A DNA stretch of 64,000 bases, from the NCBI GenBank assembly GCA_947501025.1, contig CANMUM010000001.1:124001-188000 (forward strand), written 5' to 3'. This DNA is from an uncultured Paracoccaceae bacterium (GTDB lineage Bacteria; Pseudomonadota; Alphaproteobacteria; Rhodobacterales; Rhodobacteraceae). Positions 44,066 to 50,784 of this stretch are shown here, piece after piece. A program made the translations under genes and the position numbers. Position 1 is the stretch's first letter. Each line of letters starts with the position of its first letter. The notes under the pieces were generated by a model. That model was not told the origin of the DNA and did no database searches. It saw nothing but the letters and a program-made list of their open reading frames with translations.

Positions 44066-44620
44066 TTAATGTTCTCCCAAATCTTCAATCGCGCCATGTG
44101 AACTCAAGTTCTTATAAGGCTCTTCAATTTTACCCATATAGACGTATATGCGTTTGATGAGTTCAGAAAATGCCTGAAGCAACAGCAATGTAAAAGCAAT
44201 GGGAATAAGTGTTTTTGCAGGCCATTGAGGAAGGCCACCAGCGTTAAAGCTTTGTTCGTTGATGCCAATTGATTTCAGCGCAACGAAATAAGATGAATAA
44301 ACCATATATGCACAAAACGGGATCAAGATGAAAGCATGACCAATAATATCGATGGCATAGCGCAGTTTCGGATGCATCTTATTGGAGAGAATATCAATGC
44401 GAATATGCTCGTTGAGCAATAATGTCCAAGGGGCACAAAAAAGAAATGTGACCGAAAAGAGCATCCACTGGCTTTCAAGAGCCGCATTTGAAGCTTTGTC
44501 CATAGTGAAGCGCAAAGTTGCATTCACGGCTGAAATAATGACCGATAGCAAAATTAGCCAAGCTGATAGCTTGCCAATCGTAGTATTCATGATATCAATA
44601 TAACGACTCAATGTGAGCAT
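44066..44620 (-). CDS. dctQ: TRAP transporter small permease (DctQ family)
   Basis: Four-helix membrane subunit (184 residues) that pairs with DctM. Helix two holds the typical WMLFSVTFLFCAPWTLLLNE stretch, followed by HIRIDIL. The ATG at 44620 is preferred because GGGGA lies just upstream; an ATG at 44590 is a weaker choice. Two 18-base palindromic repeats and a promoter-like pair lie immediately upstream, which points to repression of this operon in the absence of substrate. Confidence 0.9.
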   Translation of the reverse strand: MLTLSRYIDIMNTTIGKLSAWLILLSVIISAVNATLRFTMDKASNAALESQWMLFSVTFLFCAPWTLLLNEHIRIDILSNKMHPKLRYAIDIIGHAFILIPFCAYMVYSSYFVALKSIGINEQSFNAGGLPQWPAKTLIPIAFTLLLLQAFSELIKRIYVYMGKIEEPYKNLSSHGAIEDLGEH

Positions 44621-44632
44621 ATTTTCCCCGTC

Positions 44633-44650
44633 TTTAGGCCATTTATGGCT
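44633..44650. promoter_or_regulatory. Operator-like palindrome 1 of the TRAP locus
   Basis: TTTAGGCCATTTATGGCT contains the inverted repeat GCCAT-TT-ATGGC. It is a near copy of the site at 44663, exactly 30 bases away, and the base differences between the two keep the symmetry of each. It lies 13 bases upstream of dctQ. Confidence 0.6.
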
Positions 44651-44662
44651 CTTTTTTACTTG

Positions 44663-44680
44663 TTTAGGTCATTTATGACT
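44663..44680. promoter_or_regulatory. Operator-like palindrome 2 of the TRAP locus
   Basis: TTTAGGTCATTTATGACT contains the inverted repeat GTCAT-TT-ATGAC. Together with palindrome 1 it forms a pair spaced about three helical turns apart, just downstream of the predicted dctQM transcription start. The two-base centre makes an RNA hairpin unlikely, so a dimeric DNA-binding protein is the better reading. Confidence 0.6.
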
Positions 44681-44694
44681 ATTTTGGTGCCCGA

Positions 44695-44722
44695 ATAATA
44701 CCGCCTTTAATGCAAATAACAA
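44695..44722 (-). promoter_or_regulatory. Putative promoter of dctQM
   Basis: On the minus strand TTGTTA (44717-44722) and TATTAT (44695-44700) are separated by 16 bases. Transcription would begin near 44688, placing both palindromes within the first 55 transcribed bases. Confidence 0.45.
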
Positions 44723-44834
44723 TACGAAATATTACGTAGGGTAGAATTACGCATTGCCAGAATCGCATATGTAGATTAGCGTGGCGTTAATCTCGCCTCA
44801 TGTGAGCGGGTGAATAAACAATATGGAGGAAATT

Positions 44835-45929
44835 ATGGATCGTCGTAAATTTATGAAAACTGCAGGTATCGGTACTGCAGCAGCCGCAGCAACAACAGTT
44901 GCCGCCCCAGCAATTGCCCAAGACATGCCTGAAATTAAATGGCGTTGTACATCAAGCTTCCCGAAATCACTTGATACGATTTATGGTGCTGCGGAAGATT
45001 TTTCAAAACGTGTTTCAGAAGCAACTGGTGGCAAATTCTCAATAGAAGTATTCCCAGCTGGTGAAATCGCACCAGGGCTTCAAGCCGCTGATGCTGCGAT
45101 GGACGGTTCGGTTGAGATGGCGCATACAGCGTCATATTACTATATCGGTAAAGATCCATCATGGGCGTTTGGTACAGCTGTTCCACACGGCATGAATGCA
45201 CGCATGAGCAATGCTTGGTGGTACCAAGGTGGCGGTAAAGAATTGATGAATGAATTTTATGCAACCCAAGGCATTTATGGCATGGCAGGTGGTAATACAG
45301 GCGTGCAAATGGGTGGTTGGTTCCGCAAAGAAATCAATTCCATGGCAGACCTAGAAGGCCTCAAATTCCGTATTGGTGGACTTGGCGGTAAAGTTGTTGA
45401 GAAAATGGGCGTCGTTCCACAGCAAGTTGCTGGCGGTGATATTTACCCATCACTTGAAAAAGGCACAATCGACGGCGCTGAATGGATCGGCCCATATGAT
45501 GATAGCAAGCTTGGTTTCCAAAAAGTTGCGCCATTCTACTACTATCCTGGTTTCTGGGAAGGTGGCCCAATGCTCAACTTCTTCGTGAATCTTGAACAGT
45601 GGAATGCGCTTCCTGAGGCTTATAGAGCCGTAATTGAGGCAGCTACTGCTGAAGCCAACCAAGGGATGATGGCGAAATATGATGCTTGGAATCCAGCCGC
45701 TCTTAAAGAGCTTGTTGGTGGTGGTGCTCAGTTGAAAAAGTTCCCAGATGATGTTTTGGTTGCATCACTTGCTGCGGCTAAAGAGGTCTATGCTGAGATT
45801 GGCGCTGAAAATGCAACGTTCAAAAAGCTACATGATCACTACATGGCGTTTAAAGATGATGCTTACCTTTGGACTTCAGTTGCAGAACTTGGATATGATA
45901 TTTTCCAAGCGCAAAACCGCGAAAAGTAA
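44835..45929 (+). CDS. dctP: TRAP transporter substrate-binding protein (DctP/TakP-like)
   Basis: Periplasmic solute receptor of the TRAP system, 364 residues. The N-terminus MDRRKFMKTAG followed by an alanine-rich core and AIAQD is a twin-arginine signal with cleavage near 28-29. The mature protein resembles the TakP branch, which binds 2-oxo acids, for example GGDIYPSLEKGTIDGAEWIG and the WNALPEAYRAVIEAA segment. The ATG at 44835 follows GGAGGA; an ATG at 44823 would overlap that ribosome site. It is divergent from dctQM, and a terminator follows, allowing separate, higher expression of the receptor. Substrate class is inferred from similarity only. Confidence 0.92.
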   Translation: MDRRKFMKTAGIGTAAAAATTVAAPAIAQDMPEIKWRCTSSFPKSLDTIYGAAEDFSKRVSEATGGKFSIEVFPAGEIAPGLQAADAAMDGSVEMAHTASYYYIGKDPSWAFGTAVPHGMNARMSNAWWYQGGGKELMNEFYATQGIYGMAGGNTGVQMGGWFRKEINSMADLEGLKFRIGGLGGKVVEKMGVVPQQVAGGDIYPSLEKGTIDGAEWIGPYDDSKLGFQKVAPFYYYPGFWEGGPMLNFFVNLEQWNALPEAYRAVIEAATAEANQGMMAKYDAWNPAALKELVGGGAQLKKFPDDVLVASLAAAKEVYAEIGAENATFKKLHDHYMAFKDDAYLWTSVAELGYDIFQAQNREK

Positions 45930-45954
45930 GCAATCTATTGTTATAGAAAGAAGG

Positions 45955-45978
45955 GGTCGCCTAAGGGCGGCCTTTTTT
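45955..45978 (+). terminator. Rho-independent terminator after dctP
   Basis: Stem GGTCGCC/GGCGGCC (one G-T pair) with loop TAAG is followed by six Ts, 25 bases beyond the dctP stop. Confidence 0.88.
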
Positions 45979-45993
45979 GTTGATAATTTTAAA

Positions 45994-46839
45994 CTATTTT
46001 ACCATCGCATGTGGCCGTGTCCATTCTATTGGAGCGGCTCTTGTGTCGATATTATGTTTTTCACAGAGCTCTTCGAGAATAGATTTTGGCGCGGGGATTG
46101 AGTTAAATTCCTCACTTAAAATTCGTCGCACGATACGACCATAGAAATGGAAAGAAACAGTATCCTCTCGAACATTTTTAAAATATTTTTCGCGCGGTCT
46201 TAAAAACTTTCGTCTCTCTTTCCAGCCTGCGGGATAAAAGATATGTTGTGGTAAAGCATGCTCAATTTCCCCACTTTTTTGCAGGAAGTGGTTGAGCGCC
46301 ATCGGCCCCGTTGCTCCCCAAGTCATTGCCTCTAGAGGTATATAAAATCCTTGCCCACGTAATAGTTTTAAACCCGACTGGACAGATGGGTGAAAAAAGG
46401 GCGGCATAGGTTCTTTGCTGAAAAGTAATTCTTCATAAGCACGTAAAGCAGCTGAGTTGGAAGGTAATCTCATAACGCCATTCGCAACGCCACCATCGAG
46501 GAGGCCAAAAACATGATCTTCTTTAAAATCAAAGGGCCTATAGCAATAGGCGTCTGTATCCACCCAAATTTCGCCGCGTCCCCGCAACATGAGCTTAATC
46601 CGAAAGTAATCTGCATGAATTGCGGGTGTCTCGTGCTTATGATGTATATGAAATGGTTCACCGCGATAGAGTTCCCTCGCGTCTAAAATGTTCGCGCCTT
46701 TAGGCACTCCAGCGACATCTTCATAACAATAAAGCGAGAATTTATGACCAGCATCAATATAACTTTGTATGCAGAGTTGTTCAAGAAAGCTTAATTTCCC
46801 ACCGATCCAAAGCGATGCAATTTCTGGTAAATCTGTCAT
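45994..46839 (-). CDS. Glycosyltransferase with DXD motif (GT32/capsular type)
   Basis: A 281-residue cytoplasmic transferase of the glycosyltransferase sugar-binding DXD group. The N-terminus EIASLWIGGKLSFLEQLCIQ and the AIHADYFRIKLMLRGRGEIW stretch, followed by VDTDAYCYRPFD (DTD as metal site, about 113-115), are characteristic of GT32-like and OCH1-like enzymes. It probably adds a sugar to a surface glycan, but donor and acceptor are unknown and no polysaccharide cluster surrounds it. It is convergent with dctP. Confidence 0.8.
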   Translation of the reverse strand: MTDLPEIASLWIGGKLSFLEQLCIQSYIDAGHKFSLYCYEDVAGVPKGANILDARELYRGEPFHIHHKHETPAIHADYFRIKLMLRGRGEIWVDTDAYCYRPFDFKEDHVFGLLDGGVANGVMRLPSNSAALRAYEELLFSKEPMPPFFHPSVQSGLKLLRGQGFYIPLEAMTWGATGPMALNHFLQKSGEIEHALPQHIFYPAGWKERRKFLRPREKYFKNVREDTVSFHFYGRIVRRILSEEFNSIPAPKSILEELCEKHNIDTRAAPIEWTRPHAMVK

Positions 46840-47022
46840 GAACAGAGGTTAATGCTGCTGTTTTTGATTGACAAGTACTCTTTTCGTTTTGCTCTTTTCA
46901 GCAATGTATTTTTCTGGTAAGCGTAGTGAAATCCCCGACAAGTTAAGCTGTCTGGTTCTCGAAAAAGGAATTCGGGAAGTTCAATTAACTATGCCTTTAA
47001 ATCTATGCTATAGGAGCATGAC

Positions 47023-47709
47023 ATGACATTACCAATTATGCGCAAAGCGACAGCCGTTTGGCTCGTTGACAACACAACACTCAGCTTTAAGCAAATCGCT
47101 GATTTTTGCGGCCTTCATGATCTTGAAGTTCAAGGGATTGCCGATGGTGAAGTTGCTGCAGGGATTAAGGGGTTTGACCCTATTGTCAATAATCAGCTTG
47201 TTGCAGAAGAGATTACACGTTGTGAAGCGGACCCACGCGCTAAATTGACGCTTAAAGTCGTTCCAAATACCGAAGGTGAGCGCAAGCGCAAAGGCCCAAG
47301 ATATACACCGCTTTCAAAACGCCAAGATAAACCAGCGGCTATCGCATGGCTTGTCAAAAATCACAGTGAACTCACAAATGGTCAAATCAGCAAGCTTGTT
47401 GGGACAACAAAATCAACAATTATGGCGATCCGTGAGCGCACACATTGGAATATCAATAATCTTGTGCCTATTGACCCTGTTGCTGTTGGCCTTTGCTCGC
47501 AAATCGAGCTTGATGATGCCGTGGCGAAAACGACCAAGAAAGTTGAAGCAAAGCAGGAGCTTGGTGTTGGTGAAACACTCGTGTCCGTTGAAGAAAGCTT
47601 GGCGCCTGATGCGGTTTTCCAAACACCAGATATGGGTGATGTTGCGAAAGCAGATGACACAGATGCCACGGATATCGATCCAGATAGCTTGTTTAACCTT
47701 CCGTCGTAA
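47023..47709 (+). CDS. trcR: Cell cycle transcriptional regulator TrcR (DUF1013)
   Basis: Conserved alphaproteobacterial regulator of 228 residues. The N-terminal LPIMRKATAVWLVDNTTLSF (3-22) and CGLHDLEVQGIADGEVAAGI are near-invariant in DUF1013 proteins. A second helix-turn-helix-like unit is AAIAWLVKNHSELTNGQISK followed by LVGTTKSTIMAIRERTHWN. The C-terminal third is acidic and low in complexity. A good ribosome site (AGGAG) and a downstream terminator indicate a single-gene unit. The name and cell-cycle role come from family annotation. Confidence 0.92.
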   Translation: MTLPIMRKATAVWLVDNTTLSFKQIADFCGLHDLEVQGIADGEVAAGIKGFDPIVNNQLVAEEITRCEADPRAKLTLKVVPNTEGERKRKGPRYTPLSKRQDKPAAIAWLVKNHSELTNGQISKLVGTTKSTIMAIRERTHWNINNLVPIDPVAVGLCSQIELDDAVAKTTKKVEAKQELGVGETLVSVEESLAPDAVFQTPDMGDVAKADDTDATDIDPDSLFNLPS

Positions 47710-47733
47710 ATTATATATACAATGTTGAAATTG

Positions 47734-47755
47734 GGGCGCTTTAAGCGCCCTTTTT
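47734..47755 (+). terminator. Rho-independent terminator after trcR
   Basis: A perfect seven-base stem GGGCGCT/AGCGCCC with loop TTA is followed by five Ts, 25 bases past the trcR stop. Confidence 0.88.
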
Positions 47756-47856
47756 GAATCTATACGCAGGTTTTATTGCTCAAGCCATATTTGATTGGGC
47801 TTTTCTATTGTTCGCGCAGGCAAGCCGTAAGCGAATATTATGACAAATGGCTTGCT

Positions 47857-47880
47857 TTTATTAAGATAATTCTTAATAAA
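47857..47880. promoter_or_regulatory. Perfect palindrome at the arsR-family gene start, likely auto-operator
   Basis: TTTATTAAGA-TAAT-TCTTAATAAA has perfect ten-base arms and ends five bases before the ATG of the ArsR-type regulator, covering its ribosome site region. AT-rich palindromes at this position are typical of self-repressing ArsR proteins. Confidence 0.6.
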
Positions 47881-47885
47881 GAGTT

Positions 47886-48260
47886 ATGGATATTTTTAGC
47901 GCTTTATCTGACCCAACACGTCTCAAAATTGTTGAGATGCTTGCTATGGCAGGAAATTTGCCTGTGGCTAAAATTAAAGAGCCGTTTGATATGTCTGCCC
48001 CTGCGATTTCGCAACATTTGAAAGCTTTGCTTGAGGCAAAGCTTGTAAAGGTTGAACGCAAAGCCCAGAGTCGAATTTATAAAGTGAATAGTGACCGCAT
48101 TGCTGAGATTTCGAATTGGGCAATGCGCGTTCAGGCAGGTCTAAAGCCTTCAGATGACCTTTCAGGTCAGAGACGCCGCATGGGTAAAAACGCCAAGCCA
48201 GTTATTGCTGTTGAGAATGGCCGTCTTGAAGGCTTCTTAAGATCACGCGCAAAATCATAA
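47886..48260 (+). CDS. ArsR family transcriptional regulator
   Basis: Winged-helix regulator of 124 residues. FSALSDPTRLKIVEMLAMAG (4-23) and the recognition helix in APAISQHLKALLEAKLVKVE are diagnostic, and a wing (RKAQSRIYKVN) follows. No CxC metal site of the classical arsenic type is seen, so a metal role is doubtful. The C-terminal 30 residues are basic and unstructured-looking. A perfect 24-base palindrome abuts its start codon. It is convergent with rpoH and has no obvious target gene beside it. Confidence 0.88.
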   Translation: MDIFSALSDPTRLKIVEMLAMAGNLPVAKIKEPFDMSAPAISQHLKALLEAKLVKVERKAQSRIYKVNSDRIAEISNWAMRVQAGLKPSDDLSGQRRRMGKNAKPVIAVENGRLEGFLRSRAKS

Positions 48261-48276
48261 AGCGGGTGACTATCCT

Positions 48277-49161
48277 TTATAGGCCTTTTTCACTTGCCAG
48301 TTCTTTCATGCGTTCTTGAAGTTTTTCAAAAGCACGCACTTCGATTTGACGGATACGTTCACGTGATACATCAAATTCAGCCGACAAATCTTCGAGCGTT
48401 TTGGGCTTTTCAGCTAGTCGGCGCGCTTTGATAATCGCTTTTTCACGATCATTCAAACTGTCCATGGCTTCATGCAACATATCCATGCGCACATCATGTT
48501 CATCAGCTTCCGCATAATCACTAGCAGTGTTCGCGTTCTCATCTTCAAGCCAATCCTGCCAGCTTGCCGTGCCATCTTCGCCCGATGAAACGGTTGCGTT
48601 TAAGCTCGCATCTCCACCCGACATTCGACGATTCATCGAAACGACTTCATCTTCAGTCACGTTCAATTCAGTCGCAATTTGTTTGATATTTTCGGGGCGC
48701 AGATCACCATCTTCAAGTGCGCCGATTTTGGCTTTGGCTTTGCGCAAGTTGAAAAATAATTTTTTCTGTCCGCTGGTTGTACCCATTTTCACAAGTGACC
48801 ATGAGCGCAATACATATTCTTGTATGCTGGCACGGATCCACCACATCGCATAAGTCGCCAAACGAAACCCTTTTTCAGGATCAAAACGCTTTACAGCCTG
48901 CATCAAGCCCACATTGGCCTCAGAAACAACCTCGCCAATGGGCAGCCCATATCCGCGATAACCCATTGCGATTTTAGCAGCCAATCGCAAATGTGATGTC
49001 ACCAAACGGTGTGCCGCATCGCTGTCTTGATGGTCAACCCATGCTTTCGCCAGCATATATTCTTCATCAACCTCAAGCATGGGGAACTTGCGGATGTCTT
49101 GCAGGTATTTCGAAAGACTTTGCTCCGGATTTGGTGCAGGTAGGTTTTGATATGTACTCAT
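48277..49161 (-). CDS. rpoH: RNA polymerase sigma-32 factor RpoH
   Basis: Heat-shock sigma factor of 294 residues. Region 2 has SHLRLAAKIAMGYRGYGLPI and FRLATYAMWWIRASIQEYVL, and the RpoH box QKKLFFNLRK lies just after. Region 4 shows LEDLSAEFDVSRERIRQIEV. The overall form matches the housekeeping RpoH1 type of Rhizobiales, which often have two copies. A promoter-like pair sits just upstream. Regulation by DnaK and a structured mRNA start, as in E. coli, cannot be judged here. Confidence 0.96.
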   Translation of the reverse strand: MSTYQNLPAPNPEQSLSKYLQDIRKFPMLEVDEEYMLAKAWVDHQDSDAAHRLVTSHLRLAAKIAMGYRGYGLPIGEVVSEANVGLMQAVKRFDPEKGFRLATYAMWWIRASIQEYVLRSWSLVKMGTTSGQKKLFFNLRKAKAKIGALEDGDLRPENIKQIATELNVTEDEVVSMNRRMSGGDASLNATVSSGEDGTASWQDWLEDENANTASDYAEADEHDVRMDMLHEAMDSLNDREKAIIKARRLAEKPKTLEDLSAEFDVSRERIRQIEVRAFEKLQERMKELASEKGL

Positions 49162-49182
49162 GGGGAAATCCCTTTCGAGCTT

Positions 49183-49211
49183 AATCTAATTCCAATGCCT
49201 ATATTCTTCAA
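49183..49211 (-). promoter_or_regulatory. Putative promoter of rpoH
   Basis: On the minus strand TTGAAG (49206-49211) and TAGATT (49183-49188) are 17 bases apart, with transcription expected about 15 bases before the rpoH ATG. The -35 reads CTTGAA if shifted by one, as in sigma-32 promoters, but the -10 is not sigma-32-like. Confidence 0.4.
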
Positions 49212-49322
49212 GAGGATGGGGGATGTATTTCTATCTGATAGGCCATTTATTTCCTATGGCTTCGTTTGCTAAGGGGGTAAAATTCATGTATCAATTTCAC
49301 AATATAACTGGGGCTTTCAACT

Positions 49323-50042
49323 TTGAGCAAAATATCTAAATTACGTACTTTTGCAATTTCAGTACATATGCTGACCGCCACGGGTGCTGTTTTAGCCCTT
49401 TTCGCCATCGAAGCTGCTGTCCGTCAAGATTGGCCTGAAATGATGTTGTGGCTGGTTGTTGCATTCATCGTTGATGGTATAGATGGGCCTCTTGCCAGAA
49501 AATTTGACGTGAAGAACAATGCGAGTGAATGGGATGGTGTTCTCATGGATTTGATTGTTGATTATCTCACCTATGTGTTCATTCCAGTTTTTGCATTATG
49601 GCAAAGCGGGCTAATGCCGCATTATTGGGGAGGTGTCTGCGGTGCGATCATTTGTTTTGCTTCTGTGATCTATTTTTCGGATACGCGGATGAAGACGAAG
49701 GATAATAGTTTTTCTGGTTTCCCCGCTTGTTGGAATATGGTGGTTGTGACGTTCTTTGCGCTCCAACCTTCATTTTGGATCATGCTGTTGGTGATTATTT
49801 TCTTATCTGTCGCGATGTTCTTGCCTTTGAAATTTATTCACCCCGTACGCACAAAACAATTCCGCCCACTTTCGATAGGCATTGCAATCTTATGGACAAT
49901 TGCTGCGGGATATTGTGCTTGGAATAGTTTTGAAACAGGTGCATTGATGCCGGTGATATTACTATGGACGAGTGCCTATTTGTTGCTCATCGGGATGGTG
50001 CAGCAATTTTTCTTCGATCGTTCAACGATAACAGCTAGATAA
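49323..50042 (+). CDS. pcs: Phosphatidylcholine synthase
   Basis: Integral membrane enzyme that condenses choline with CDP-diacylglycerol, the one-step phosphatidylcholine route found mainly in host-associated and marine alphaproteobacteria. The modified CDP-alcohol phosphotransferase motif runs from DGIDGPLARKFDV to EWDGVLMDLIVDY (about 56-88), with spacing typical of Pcs. About eight membrane segments are visible in 239 residues. The start is a TTG at 49323. The gene stands alone, divergent from rpoH and convergent with a small secreted protein gene. Confidence 0.92.
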   Translation: MSKISKLRTFAISVHMLTATGAVLALFAIEAAVRQDWPEMMLWLVVAFIVDGIDGPLARKFDVKNNASEWDGVLMDLIVDYLTYVFIPVFALWQSGLMPHYWGGVCGAIICFASVIYFSDTRMKTKDNSFSGFPACWNMVVVTFFALQPSFWIMLLVIIFLSVAMFLPLKFIHPVRTKQFRPLSIGIAILWTIAAGYCAWNSFETGALMPVILLWTSAYLLLIGMVQQFFFDRSTITAR

Positions 50043-50046
50043 GTGA

Positions 50047-50568
50047 TCATTTGTAGATTGCGGCTATGTCTTCAATGTCAAATTTAAGACCAAATGCAAA
50101 TACTCCAGCAGGCTCAATGTCATTATTAACGCCCGCGCGCAGTTGTGTATACATATTCTTATACTCAAGCTGTAAATATGGCCAAGCATAAAAACGAGCT
50201 TCAACGATCTGTGTGCCGTCAGCAAATTCGAATTCTTGATCGCCACTTAGTGATTTTGTCACAGATAGCCCAGCAATGAATTTAAACTCATCGAAGCTGG
50301 CCATCATACGAGAAATACCCATGGTTAAAGTGGGCTGGGTAAAGCTGTCGCGATATAATCCAATATTATAGCTCACATTTTCAAATTGACTATCCCAAGC
50401 CAAGCCAAAGCCTGGATTGATTTCATTTGGGCCATTGATGCCGAATATCTCCTCCCCCATACCAAAATGCTTTGTTGCTAGATTGAGATAAACACGATCT
50501 GGTGTTAGATCTTGTGCTTTTAGGGTCAGTGGGAAAAGCATACATATTAAATAAATGAGATTGCGCAT
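50047..50568 (-). CDS. Small secreted protein, probable outer-membrane beta-barrel
   Basis: A 173-residue protein of unknown function. A signal peptide (MRNLIYLICMLFPLTLKAQ, cleavage near 18-19) is followed by alternating polar and hydrophobic strands with many aromatic residues, such as NVSYNIGLYRDSFTQPTLTM, and glycine turns. The C-terminus VFAFGLKFDIEDIAAIYK does not end in a classical aromatic residue. The pattern fits a small eight-stranded barrel of the PagP or PagL size class, but no catalytic motif is recognised. It is convergent with pcs, four bases apart. Confidence 0.65.
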   Translation of the reverse strand: MRNLIYLICMLFPLTLKAQDLTPDRVYLNLATKHFGMGEEIFGINGPNEINPGFGLAWDSQFENVSYNIGLYRDSFTQPTLTMGISRMMASFDEFKFIAGLSVTKSLSGDQEFEFADGTQIVEARFYAWPYLQLEYKNMYTQLRAGVNNDIEPAGVFAFGLKFDIEDIAAIYK

Positions 50569-50669
50569 TTTAGTTCCGTTTGTGATTGAACTAAAACTTA
50601 CACCTATATCTATTAAAATAAGGGCAATTCTTCGCTAAGATAGGATTAAAAAAGTCGATTTTTTAGGTG

Positions 50670-50753
50670 ATGAGTGTTATTTCAATGAGATTAAGTGAGA
50701 ATCTGCTCAGGGGTAAATCAAAAATGCCTGTTGAAAAAATGGAATCTCTATAA
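50670..50753 (+). CDS. Possible 27-residue small protein
   Basis: A short frame starts at ATG 50670 and ends exactly where the ileS-side terminator hairpin begins. AGG lies only two bases before the ATG, which is poor spacing, and the peptide has no recognised motif. It is the only coding potential I see in the 216-base gap 50569-50784. Confidence 0.15.
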   Translation: MSVISMRLSENLLRGKSKMPVEKMESL

Positions 50754-50779
50754 AAAGCCCGCCAATGAGACGGGCTTTT
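50753..50779 (-). terminator. Terminator of ileS, usable in both directions
   Basis: AAAAGCCCG and CGGGCTTTT (nine-base perfect arms, nine-base loop) lie five bases past the ileS stop. The A and T flanks allow termination on either strand. Confidence 0.85.
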
Positions 50780-50784
50780 CGTTG

